Source: Phycisphaerales bacterium UBA2421 (GTDB lineage Bacteria; Planctomycetota; Phycisphaerae; Tepidisphaerales; Tepidisphaeraceae). From it: a stretch of DNA of 43,214 bases. The notes under the pieces are model-generated. The model was not told the DNA's origin, searched no databases, and saw nothing but the letters and a program-made list of their open reading frames with translations. Shown here piece after piece: positions 8,470-15,602 of this stretch (position 1 is the stretch's first letter; each line of letters starts with the position of its first letter). The translations under genes were made by a program, and so were the position numbers. The stretch spans positions 56,979 to 100,192 of the forward strand of contig DDRH01000039.1 in NCBI GenBank assembly GCA_002343075.1, in the 5' to 3' direction.

Positions 8470-9630
8470 TCAGGCTGGATTGGTCTGAAGCGTCGCAGGC
8501 CTTAATGAATTCACCAGCGAAACCGTTTTCATGATCGCGGCATCGATATCGGCTTGCGTGGTCATCCTGCCGAGGGAATAGCGAACGCTTGCCAGCGCCA
8601 GGGCGTCGGGGACATCGATTGCTTTCAGGACAAAACTCGGCGACTTCAGCGCGCTGGTGCACGCCGAGCCGCTGCTGATGCATACTTCGTCGAAGCCGGC
8701 GAGCAGCGCTTCGCCATCGACGCCTGCAAAACTGAGGTTGGTGCAGTGGGGCAGGCGGTGAAGGGTCGAGCCGTTAACGGTGACGCCCCGAAGTTGCCGG
8801 ATGATGCCGCCTTCAAGCTGATCGCGCAGCGTGGCGAGCCGGGTTGCCTCTGCGGGAAGCTCTTGCGCCGCGACCGCGCACGCCGCACCCAAGCCGACGA
8901 TCCCCGGGACATTGAGCGTGCCCGATCGCATTCCCCGTTCGTGCCCGCCGCCATCCATCTGGATTTGCACGGGCGTGCCCGACCGGACAAACAGTGCGCC
9001 CGCGCCTTTCGGGCCGTAAAGTTTGTGCGCCGAAAGACTGAGGAGATCGATGTTGTCGGCGTTAACGTCGATGGGCAACTTGCCGACTGCCTGTGTCGCA
9101 TCAGTATGAAACGCGACGCGCTTCGCGCGGCAGACTGCGCCGATTGCCCGGACCGGTTGCACGGTGCCGATTTCGTTGTTGGCCCACATGATCGTGACCA
9201 GCGACGTATCCTCACCCATCGCCGCGGCGACCTGGTCCGCTGTTACCGTGCCGTCGGGGGTGGGTTTGAGCCACGTGATGCGCCAGCCGCGCTGTTCGAG
9301 CGCCAGGCAGGTGTCGAGCACGGCTTTGTGTTCGGTTTGCTGTGTGATGATGTGCCGGCGTGTCGGATTTGCCTCGGCAATGCCCTTGATCGCAAGGTTA
9401 TTCGACTCTGTTGCCCCGCTGGTGAAGACGATTTCATCGGCGCGGGCGCGGAGGATCGCAGCAACCTGCGTACGTGCCTTTTCTACTGCTGCCTTGGCGA
9501 CGATTCCGGCAGCGTGATTGCTCGCTGCGTTGCCGAACTGCTGTGTAAAAAAGGGATTCATCGCCTGCAGCACGCGAATATCCATCGGCGTGGTGGCGTT
9601 ATAGTCGAGATAGACCAGTCGCGGAGGCAT
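8470..9630 (-). CDS. Cysteine desulfurase, NifS/IscS type
   Basis: PLP enzyme that takes sulfur from cysteine for Fe-S clusters and tRNA thiolation. The ATG at 9630 (MPPRLVYLDYNATTP) is preferred to an in-frame TTG at 9669 because the family starts at the YLDYNATTP strand. 386 residues. Motifs seen: TSGATESNNLAIKG, TEHKAVLDT, HTDATQAVGK, the PLP-lysine segment SAHKLYGPKG and the active-site cysteine loop SSGSACTS, which is the short NifS/IscS (group I) form. No iscU or other Fe-S assembly gene is adjacent. It lies 77 bases downstream of mlaF on the same strand and may be transcribed with it. Confidence 0.93.
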   Translation of the reverse strand: MPPRLVYLDYNATTPMDIRVLQAMNPFFTQQFGNAASNHAAGIVAKAAVEKARTQVAAILRARADEIVFTSGATESNNLAIKGIAEANPTRRHIITQQTEHKAVLDTCLALEQRGWRITWLKPTPDGTVTADQVAAAMGEDTSLVTIMWANNEIGTVQPVRAIGAVCRAKRVAFHTDATQAVGKLPIDVNADNIDLLSLSAHKLYGPKGAGALFVRSGTPVQIQMDGGGHERGMRSGTLNVPGIVGLGAACAVAAQELPAEATRLATLRDQLEGGIIRQLRGVTVNGSTLHRLPHCTNLSFAGVDGEALLAGFDEVCISSGSACTSALKSPSFVLKAIDVPDALALASVRYSLGRMTTQADIDAAIMKTVSLVNSLRPATLQTNPA

Positions 9631-9707
9631 CGTCGAAACAAGATATAGGTGGTGGCCGCGGGTCGTCAAACCGGGGAGATGGGGCGTCGGCCGGGGCAGG
9701 CAGGCGG

Positions 9708-10502
9708 TTATAGATTGGTCAGGCGAATCGACGACGGGCTTTCGGCCCGTAGTCCGGCCAGCTCGGCCTCTCCCGCCTCCCCGCTGATGAATCCCTGCAC
9801 ACGCTCGTCTTCGCTTTTCTTCATTTCATCGACCGTTCCATCAAATACGATATGTCCGTCATGAAGCATCACGATCCTGTCAGCGATCTTGAAGGCCGAG
9901 TTCATGTCGTGGGTGACGACAATGCTTGTTACCTGTAACTCCTTTTGCAGCTTGATGATAAGCTCGTTAATGACGTCCGAGCGGATCGGGTCCAGGCCGG
10001 TGGTCGGTTCGTCGTAGAGAATCACCTGTGGAGAAAGTGCGATAGCGCGCGCCAAGGCGACGCGTTTCCGCTGCCCGCCGGAGAGTTCCATTGGCATCTT
10101 TTTGCCTACGTCGGGCAGGCCGACCATTTTCAGCTTTTCATTGGCGAGGTTGAGAATCTCTTCCTTCGATTTGCGCGTGTGCTCGACCAGTGGAAACGCG
10201 ATGTTGTCGATCACGTTGATTGAATCAAACAGCGCGCCCATCTGAAACAGAAAGCCGAAGTGGGTGCGGACACTCTGCAGACGGCGCTCGGGAAGGTTGT
10301 CAATGCGCTTCTGATTGAACCACACCTCGCCTTTGTCGGGCTTCAGCAGCCCGACGATATGCTTCAGCAGCACGCTTTTGCCTGTCCCCGATGCGCCGAT
10401 GATAACCAGGGCCTGCCCGGCCTCGATATTGAGCGTGACGCCGTTAAGCACGACCAATCGGCCAAATCGCTTGTGGAGGTTTCGCAGCTCAATGACTGAC
10501 AT
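9708..10502 (-). CDS. mlaF: Lipid-transport ABC ATPase, MlaF-like
   Basis: 264 residues, the usual size. Walker A is GASGTGKS, the signature LSGGQRKR and Walker B VILYDEPTTGLD, with the switch histidine in VVTHDMNSAF. The sequence style (FQMGALFDS after the Q-loop, GLDPIRSDVI) is that of the Mla/Ttg2/TGD lipid importers. It energises phospholipid movement between inner and outer membranes with the MlaE permease encoded 27 bases upstream (10530-11354). No MlaD (MCE-domain) gene is adjacent. The C-terminal 20 residues (ESPSSIRLTNL end) extend past the ATPase core. Confidence 0.92.
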   Translation of the reverse strand: MSVIELRNLHKRFGRLVVLNGVTLNIEAGQALVIIGASGTGKSVLLKHIVGLLKPDKGEVWFNQKRIDNLPERRLQSVRTHFGFLFQMGALFDSINVIDNIAFPLVEHTRKSKEEILNLANEKLKMVGLPDVGKKMPMELSGGQRKRVALARAIALSPQVILYDEPTTGLDPIRSDVINELIIKLQKELQVTSIVVTHDMNSAFKIADRIVMLHDGHIVFDGTVDEMKKSEDERVQGFISGEAGEAELAGLRAESPSSIRLTNL

Positions 10503-10529
10503 GCTGTGTACCCGATGTGGAGGGGTCGA

Positions 10530-11354
10530 TCAGCCGAAAATGCTTCGAGAGCCGTAAAAGAGTAGATACCAGTCTTTGGCCAGCTTGGCGGCCATGAAAT
10601 TGAGCACGATGATCGCGATGAAGCTGGTAACAAAGCTGTCGGTGCAAGCTTTCCCCACTCCGCTGGCACCCGCGCCGCATGTGAAGCCCTTGTAACAACT
10701 GATTAATCCGATCGCCGCCCCGAAAAAGGCGCTTTTGACAACGCCCTCCATGATCTGCCATGTGTCCACGCCCTGCGCGGAGTAAGCCCAGTATGGGCCT
10801 GACGGTACTTCAAGAAATTTAGTGCTTACCAGCCACGCGCCCGCCACGCCGAGCAGGTCGCTGTAGATGGTTAATATGGGCGTGAGCAGCACGCATGCCA
10901 AGAATCGTGGCGCGACGAGGTAGCGAATCGGATCGGTGCCCATGACTCGGAGGGCGTCAAGCTGTTCGGTAACGTTCATCGTGCCCAGTTCAGCCGTCAG
11001 TGCCCCGCCGACGCGCCCGGCGAGCATCACCGCAGCCAGCACCGGGCCGATTTGCTTGACAACACTCACATTAATAATGCTGCCGATGCGATTTTCCTGC
11101 TCGACAGTCTTTAGCTGCGTGATCGATTCGATGCTCAGCACCATTCCGATGAATGCGCCGGTGATGCCGACGACCGGCACACTTCGGGTTCCCACTTCGT
11201 ATGCCTGCGGCAGCCAAAGGCGAAACGTCTTCCATCGCCACCCGTCTGCGATGACAAATCGCAGGGTGCGCGCAACAAACAGCGCGAAATCGCCCAGCGT
11301 CGCCAGAGCGTTGTTGGTGTTTCTTCCGAGTTGCTCGACAAAGCCCGCCGTCAT
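10530..11354 (-). CDS. mlaE: Lipid-transport ABC permease, MlaE-like
   Basis: 274 residues, slightly longer than the usual 255-265. It contains the MlaE family signature region, ELGTMNVTEQLDALRVMG followed by DPIRYLVAPRFLA, plus several membrane segments (VPVVGITGAFIGMVLS, FVTSFIAIIVLNFMAA). An amphipathic N-terminal helix (FALFVARTLRFVIADGW) fits the family. It forms the inner-membrane channel for phospholipids with MlaF downstream. ATG at 11354; no clear Shine-Dalgarno. The gene heads the mlaE-mlaF-cysteine desulfurase set. Confidence 0.92.
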   Translation of the reverse strand: MTAGFVEQLGRNTNNALATLGDFALFVARTLRFVIADGWRWKTFRLWLPQAYEVGTRSVPVVGITGAFIGMVLSIESITQLKTVEQENRIGSIINVSVVKQIGPVLAAVMLAGRVGGALTAELGTMNVTEQLDALRVMGTDPIRYLVAPRFLACVLLTPILTIYSDLLGVAGAWLVSTKFLEVPSGPYWAYSAQGVDTWQIMEGVVKSAFFGAAIGLISCYKGFTCGAGASGVGKACTDSFVTSFIAIIVLNFMAAKLAKDWYLLFYGSRSIFG

Positions 11355-11573
11355 GCCGGAGGATCATACGGGCAACCTCGCCGCGCGGGAAACCTGGCTC
11401 GCACGATTCCTGCAAATGATATGATTCATACAGTTTGGCACGATTGCAGCGGTGAGGCGGCGCTCGAACTCGCCGCCGTGCGAGCAATCGGCGCGGGATC
11501 AGCCCCAAAGGCCAGACAATCCTGCGCCGGGTGCAGGGGCCGACAACGAATCGCCAAGATAGAGGAATGGAAC

Positions 11574-11645
11574 TGACCCCGACGGGAATCGAACCCGTGT
11601 CGCGGCCTTGAAAGGGCCGTGTCCTAACCGCTAGACGACGGGGCC
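11574..11645 (-). tRNA. tRNA-Glu (anticodon TTC)
   Basis: Read on the minus strand, the sequence folds as a tRNA. The acceptor GGCCCCG pairs with CGGGGTC, and the anticodon stem CGGCC/GGCCG encloses loop CTTTCAA, giving anticodon TTC. The T arm is ACGGG TTCGATT CCCGT, and the discriminator base is A. CCA is not encoded. The D arm has the TCTAGCGGTTAGGA form typical of bacterial tRNA-Glu. Confidence 0.95.
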
Positions 11646-11676
11646 GGTCTAGCGCCCGGTATGCCGGGCGGGTGGA

Positions 11677-11706
11677 ACAATATGCACAGAATTCGCCTTC
11701 AGTCAA
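11677..11706 (-). promoter_or_regulatory. Probable sigma-70-type promoter of tRNA-Glu
   Basis: On the minus strand, TTGACT (11706-11701), 18 bases, then TATTGT (11682-11677). The expected start of transcription falls near 11669, about 24 bases before the tRNA, at a 7-bp stem-loop (11653-11670, CGCCCGG/CCGGGCG with loop TATG). Confidence 0.5.
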
Positions 11707-11777
11707 ACCGGAAGTGTCAGGCTGCTTGTGCGATGACGGTTTGCTCGCATCCAAGCGCCGCCATACAAACGGGGGTC

Positions 11778-12533
11778 ATGCTTCACTATTTCAAGTTTCG
11801 TCAGGAACTGTTCGGTCCGGCACCGGCGAAGGATGTTTACGTCAAACGGCCACCCGGGAAGGGCTGGCCGGAGGAGTGTCCGCCGATTCGGGCTGCCAAC
11901 GCGTTTGGCTATGACATTCTGGCCAATTTCGACGTGAGTTTCGTTCGCCACAAGGCCGGTTGGCGCGTCGAGGCTGATGTTGTCGTCGAGTCTGACTTTG
12001 ATTATTCCGCCGACGATGATGCACCCGGCAGGCCGCTCGCCCAGCAATATGCATGGTTTTGGGAGAAGGGCCAGAAGCTGCCGCATCCGATCAGCGACAA
12101 TGTTTATTCAGAGATTTCAAATCAGGTGAAGATCAGCAGTTTTCTATACTTAAAGACCGACCCGAACGAATTGCTGCTGATGACCGAAGTGCCCAATCTC
12201 CGCAGGGGATTTCGCGCAATGTCGGCGGTGATTGATACCGACTGGTATCCCGCGAGCTACCCCTGGCATGCTGTGATCGAGCTGGATCGTGATCTGAAGC
12301 GGATCGAAATCAACAAGGGCGACCCGATCTGCCGGGTGATTCCGGTTCGCAGGGATACTTACTTCGCGCAAGCCATGACGCCAGAAGAGTTTGACGCATT
12401 TTTCGCCCGCGGGCAGAAGTGGCTGGCAACCCACGGGAAATTCGAGCACGAATCTGCCGAAAAAGGCGTGGCCGACATCACGCGCACCTACGTTCGGCAG
12501 CAGGTGAAGAGCAAGTTTGTAGTGATGGAGTGA
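11778..12533 (+). CDS. DUF6065-like protein of unknown function
   Basis: 251 residues from ATG 11778. The frame is open back to 11661 (only 16 bases from the tRNA), but the conserved-looking part starts at MLHYFKFRQELFGPAP; the start is uncertain, since GGGGG at 11771-11775 is very close to the ATG. The segment PPIRAANAFGYDILANFDVSF and the later DTDWYPASYPWHAVIELDRD with KGDPICRVIPVRRDTYFA resemble the DUF6065 family. It is rich in aromatic residues, has no signal peptide or membrane segment, and is therefore probably cytoplasmic. Function is not known. It is monocistronic, followed by a stem-loop at 12544-12574. Confidence 0.6.
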   Translation: MLHYFKFRQELFGPAPAKDVYVKRPPGKGWPEECPPIRAANAFGYDILANFDVSFVRHKAGWRVEADVVVESDFDYSADDDAPGRPLAQQYAWFWEKGQKLPHPISDNVYSEISNQVKISSFLYLKTDPNELLLMTEVPNLRRGFRAMSAVIDTDWYPASYPWHAVIELDRDLKRIEINKGDPICRVIPVRRDTYFAQAMTPEEFDAFFARGQKWLATHGKFEHESAEKGVADITRTYVRQQVKSKFVVME

Positions 12534-12543
12534 CGCCCGCGGG

Positions 12544-12574
12544 GTCATCCCGAACAAAACCCCTTCGGAATGAC
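12544..12574. terminator. Stem-loop between convergent genes
   Basis: GTCATCCCGAA (12544-12554) pairs with TTCGGAATGAC (12564-12574), 11 bp with one G-U type mismatch and a 9-base loop. It lies 11 bases after the plus-strand gene end (12533) and 28 bases after the minus-strand gene end (12602), so it could stop both. No long T run follows. Confidence 0.5.
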
Positions 12575-12601
12575 AACCGCTCTTAGCATTCCAAACATCG
12601 C

Positions 12602-14275
12602 TCAGCAGCGCCGCCGACGCGCTGCGGCTGCTAGGACGGCGACAATCGCCAGCCCGCCGGGTTCGGGAATGCTGCTACGCGCTGCAGCTTCGCCCGGCAA
12701 AGTCTGGCCGAAGCTGGCAGCGAGGGCTGTGAAGTCGTCGAGGTTGATCGTCCCGTCGAGTGTGAAATCGCCCTGCACCCACAGCTTGCCCGTCTGGCCG
12801 AAGTTTGCTGCCAGCACGGTAAAATCATCCAGATTGACCGCGCCATTCAGATTCGCATCGCCCACAAGGTAGGGCCTGCGGTCGATGAGCAACTCGACCT
12901 GGTCTACGCCGGGCAGATTGAGCACCAGAAAACCGTCGCCGAAGACGCCATTGCTGATCTCGGTCCATGTGCTGCCGAGCTTGCGAATGATGCGATATCG
13001 CCCATCCGCGGGGACGGCGGCGGTCCAGATGGCCAGATTGCTGGCATCGCGAACGGCGACCGTTGAAGGTGCTCGCCATCCCTCGGGAAGATCGGGGCGC
13101 GCCGCCGGGCCGTTCGCGGCGACGTCGTAGTAGGCCGCCATCTGCGTCGGGTAGGTGGTTAACACGCTACTGCTGTACCACCACACATGCCCCGCAACCG
13201 CAGGCGTGGTCGATCGAACAAGGTTGACCATCTGTTGCGCATCGGTCCATGAGACCAGCGGCGAGGTGTTGATCGCAATCCCTGCGGCGAAGTCGTGCCT
13301 GCGGTTGCCCATGTATTGAATCTGTCCCTGGGTGGTGATCGATCCTGTGCCGTCCCAGTCGCGGTTAAAGTCGCTGAAACTACTCCGATACACCTGTGGC
13401 ACAAACTCATCAAACATTCCCTGCTGCTGCCACGCCGGCCAATCGACCATGAAATTGTCATACGCCCACCCTCCCACCGCCGGTGAAACGGTTACGATCA
13501 TGTTGGGCCGCACCGCTTTCACCTCGGCGATGATCTCCTGCATCAATGAAGTCACCTTCGATGCCCGCCAGGCCTTGAACTGCGTGTTGTTGGGGTTGGC
13601 GGGAAGAGCGAGGCCGGTCTCGGCGAGGTAGGCATCGCGCGTGTAGTTGTCGTAGCCAAACTGCACGGGCCAGCCGACATGATCATCAAGCTGGATGCCG
13701 TCGAGGTCATAATTCCTCACGGCCTCCATGATGATGCCCTTCACCAGCGATCGCACCTGCGGCACGGCAGGGTTCATCCAGGAAAAACCCTGACTGCTGG
13801 TGGTGAACGATCCGGCTGAATTTTGCAACAGCCAGCCGCGGTCGGCCATGTACTTGGCAAGATCGGTGCTGCTGGTGCCAGGGTTACCAAACTTGGCCAT
13901 TAGCCCATATTCAAACCATGCGATATTGGTTAAGCCGTTGCGGTGGCTTTCGATGAGCGTTTCGGCCAGCAAATCGCGCTGCTGCACCGGCACGCCCGGC
14001 GAAGCATTGATTTGCGATGAAACGCCGATGAGGTTCTGCATTGTCTGGCTTGGAAACTCGGTGAAGCCGTTTTTCCAGACCTCGACGTAAGTGGTGTTAA
14101 GCCCGATTGACCGAAGATTCTGCATCGTGGCGGCGGTGTTGGCGGGGGTGGCGATGGCGGTGTTGGCAGTGGTGGTGAGCCACGTTCCGCGCAATTCCGC
14201 GGGTGCGGCGAGGGTGTGCCGCGAAAGTCCCCCGACTGCGAGAAAAGCCGCGCCAAATGTAAAGATGGGTCGCAT
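12602..14275 (-). CDS. Secreted GHL10-type glycoside hydrolase with dockerin and PEP-CTERM tail
   Basis: 557 residues. The N-terminal signal peptide is MRPIFTFGAAFLAVGGLSRHTLAAP. ELRGTWLTTTANT opens the family-10-like (GHL10, formerly DUF187) TIM barrel, with the catalytic-type segment DLDGIQLDDHVGWP near residues 190-205 and NMIVTVSPAVGG further on. A beta domain follows (about 390-465), then a dockerin pair at about 471-530 (VNLDDFTVLAANFG, INLDDFTALAASFG). The end, SIPEPGGLAIVAVLAAAARRRRC, is a PEP-CTERM sorting signal (PEP, hydrophobic helix, arginines). The expected substrate is a glycan; specificity cannot be read. A second GHL10 gene, a lipoprotein, lies at 31065-32636. Carrying both a dockerin and an exosortase signal is unusual in this window. 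Confidence 0.88.
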   Translation of the reverse strand: MRPIFTFGAAFLAVGGLSRHTLAAPAELRGTWLTTTANTAIATPANTAATMQNLRSIGLNTTYVEVWKNGFTEFPSQTMQNLIGVSSQINASPGVPVQQRDLLAETLIESHRNGLTNIAWFEYGLMAKFGNPGTSSTDLAKYMADRGWLLQNSAGSFTTSSQGFSWMNPAVPQVRSLVKGIIMEAVRNYDLDGIQLDDHVGWPVQFGYDNYTRDAYLAETGLALPANPNNTQFKAWRASKVTSLMQEIIAEVKAVRPNMIVTVSPAVGGWAYDNFMVDWPAWQQQGMFDEFVPQVYRSSFSDFNRDWDGTGSITTQGQIQYMGNRRHDFAAGIAINTSPLVSWTDAQQMVNLVRSTTPAVAGHVWWYSSSVLTTYPTQMAAYYDVAANGPAARPDLPEGWRAPSTVAVRDASNLAIWTAAVPADGRYRIIRKLGSTWTEISNGVFGDGFLVLNLPGVDQVELLIDRRPYLVGDANLNGAVNLDDFTVLAANFGQTGKLWVQGDFTLDGTINLDDFTALAASFGQTLPGEAAARSSIPEPGGLAIVAVLAAAARRRRC

Positions 14276-14282
14276 CAGTTAA

Positions 14283-14288
14283 ATTATA
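14283..14288 (-). promoter_or_regulatory. -10 element placed for leaderless transcription of the GHL10 gene
   Basis: A consensus TATAAT on the minus strand ends 7 bases before the ATG at 14275, so transcription would begin at or next to the start codon. No Shine-Dalgarno is present upstream of that ATG. No good -35 hexamer is visible at 16-18 bases. Confidence 0.4.
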
Positions 14289-14359
14289 GCATATTGAGGC
14301 TCGGTCAGGGTATGATAAATCGACTGGAGTGCTGAATAGTTTCGCCGTCGCCGGGTGGC

Positions 14360-14387
14360 TTGGTCTAAGCCCGATTTCTCGTATAGT
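14360..14387 (+). promoter_or_regulatory. Possible promoter of the first Gfo/Idh gene
   Basis: TTGGTC (14360-14365), 16 bases, TATAGT (14382-14387). It lies 39 bases before the ATG at 14427. Confidence 0.35.
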
Positions 14388-14426
14388 GCCCTGCGTCGGT
14401 CGGGATTCAACCTCAGCAATGCTTAA

Positions 14427-15440
14427 ATGTCTGATGCAACCATGATGACCAAACCATTTCACCTGGCGATCGTAGGCGGCGGGGGAATCTCCCGGGCGCA
14501 CGTGAACGCCGCACGCGCCAGCAACGAATCGATCGTCATAAAAGCTGTGGTCGATCCGGCAGAGACCGCGCGAAAAGCTGTCTGCGATGCCACCGGCTGT
14601 AGGGGCTTTCCCAATATTGAAGAGCTTCTCGCCGACGGGGGGGACGATCATTCGATCGACGGGCTGGTGATCTGCACCCCGCCAAGTGTGCGCTTGCCGA
14701 TCGTGCGCGCGGCGCTGGACCGAGGTGTTGCTGTGCTGGCTGAGAAGCCGATCGCTCATACGCTCGCCGATGCCAGCAAGCTCGTGCAACTCGCGGAAAA
14801 GTACAGCCCGACCACTGCGGTTGTCGGCTACTGTCATCGGTTTGTGCCCGCGATCGAATTGATGAAACGCATGATCGACGAGGGTGATCTGGGCATCATC
14901 CTGCGGTTTGAGAATACATTTGCGTGCAGCATTCCCGGCATGCAAGACAAGTGGATGAGCGATCCGGCTGTCAGCGGCGGGGGAAGTTTTATTGATACAG
15001 GGTGTCATAGCCTCGACCTTTTCTACTACCTGTTCGGCGAGGGCAAGGTCGTCGGCGCGACCTTCCACAAAGAGTGGCCGAACCGCGGCGAGAGCAATGC
15101 GACCGTCCTGCTGCGCGGCGTGCAAAAGTTTGCCGGCGTCGCCGGGGTGATCCAGTCGGGTTGGCTCGAACCGGCTCGGTTTGTGGTGACAGTCGTCGGC
15201 ACGAAAGGGCTTCTGACTTACGACTATGACAAGCCGACCGACCTGCTGCATGTGACGTCGGATGGTTCGGCGCGCGTGCTCGCCGTCGAATCGCACGAGA
15301 TTCGGTTTGATCGTCAACTCGCAGCCTTTGCTGATCGGGCCGGCGGTGGCGGTACGGGATCGCAAATGGCAGATTTCGCTCAGGCAGCCAAAGTTGCGGA
15401 AATGGTCGATTCGATCTTGAAAAGCGCGGTCGTTATATAA
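14427..15440 (+). CDS. Gfo/Idh/MocA family oxidoreductase
   Basis: 337 residues, family length. Rossmann fingerprint AIVGGGGISRAHVNAA sits near residue 14. The family motif LAEKPIAH lies near residue 110, and the C-terminal-domain catalytic stretch GGGSFIDTGCHSLDLFYYLFG near residue 190 has the usual D and H. It is an NAD(P)-dependent sugar or sugar-derivative dehydrogenase, cytoplasmic; substrate unknown. The start is uncertain: ATG 14427, or one of the paired ATGs at 14442/14445, none with a clear Shine-Dalgarno. It precedes the NagB-PIG-L fusion by 162 bases, which suggests amino-sugar catabolism. Confidence 0.88.
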   Translation: MSDATMMTKPFHLAIVGGGGISRAHVNAARASNESIVIKAVVDPAETARKAVCDATGCRGFPNIEELLADGGDDHSIDGLVICTPPSVRLPIVRAALDRGVAVLAEKPIAHTLADASKLVQLAEKYSPTTAVVGYCHRFVPAIELMKRMIDEGDLGIILRFENTFACSIPGMQDKWMSDPAVSGGGSFIDTGCHSLDLFYYLFGEGKVVGATFHKEWPNRGESNATVLLRGVQKFAGVAGVIQSGWLEPARFVVTVVGTKGLLTYDYDKPTDLLHVTSDGSARVLAVESHEIRFDRQLAAFADRAGGGGTGSQMADFAQAAKVAEMVDSILKSAVVI

Positions 15441-15471
15441 TACAAGTAGAATATGATGGTGCGAAGTCGAT

Positions 15472-15503
15472 GTTGAGCCGTTAAGACGTTGAGAGGTCGA
15501 GAC
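15472..15503 (+). repeat. Four tandem 8-bp repeats, consensus GTTGAGAC
   Basis: Units are GTTGAGCC, GTTAAGAC, GTTGAGAG and GTCGAGAC, preceded by a partial GTCGAT. They lie in the gap between the Gfo/Idh gene and the nagB fusion, about 100 bases before the latter's start. Confidence 0.6.
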
Positions 15504-15602
15504 GCCGCATCGGTTTAGATCGGTGGCGTGAATCGGAGCAATCGCCGCGGGTCGCAAGCGGGGTTGCGCGCACCGGTTAGGCTGGCTTTGAGGAATGTAG
15601 TC

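Noticed and set aside
3416..8683. A 1755-codon open frame on the minus strand opposite the protease and sugar-dehydrogenase-like genes
   Set aside because: It is antisense to two well-supported genes, has an Arg/Ala/Gly-rich composition typical of a GC-rich shadow frame and shows no domain motif.
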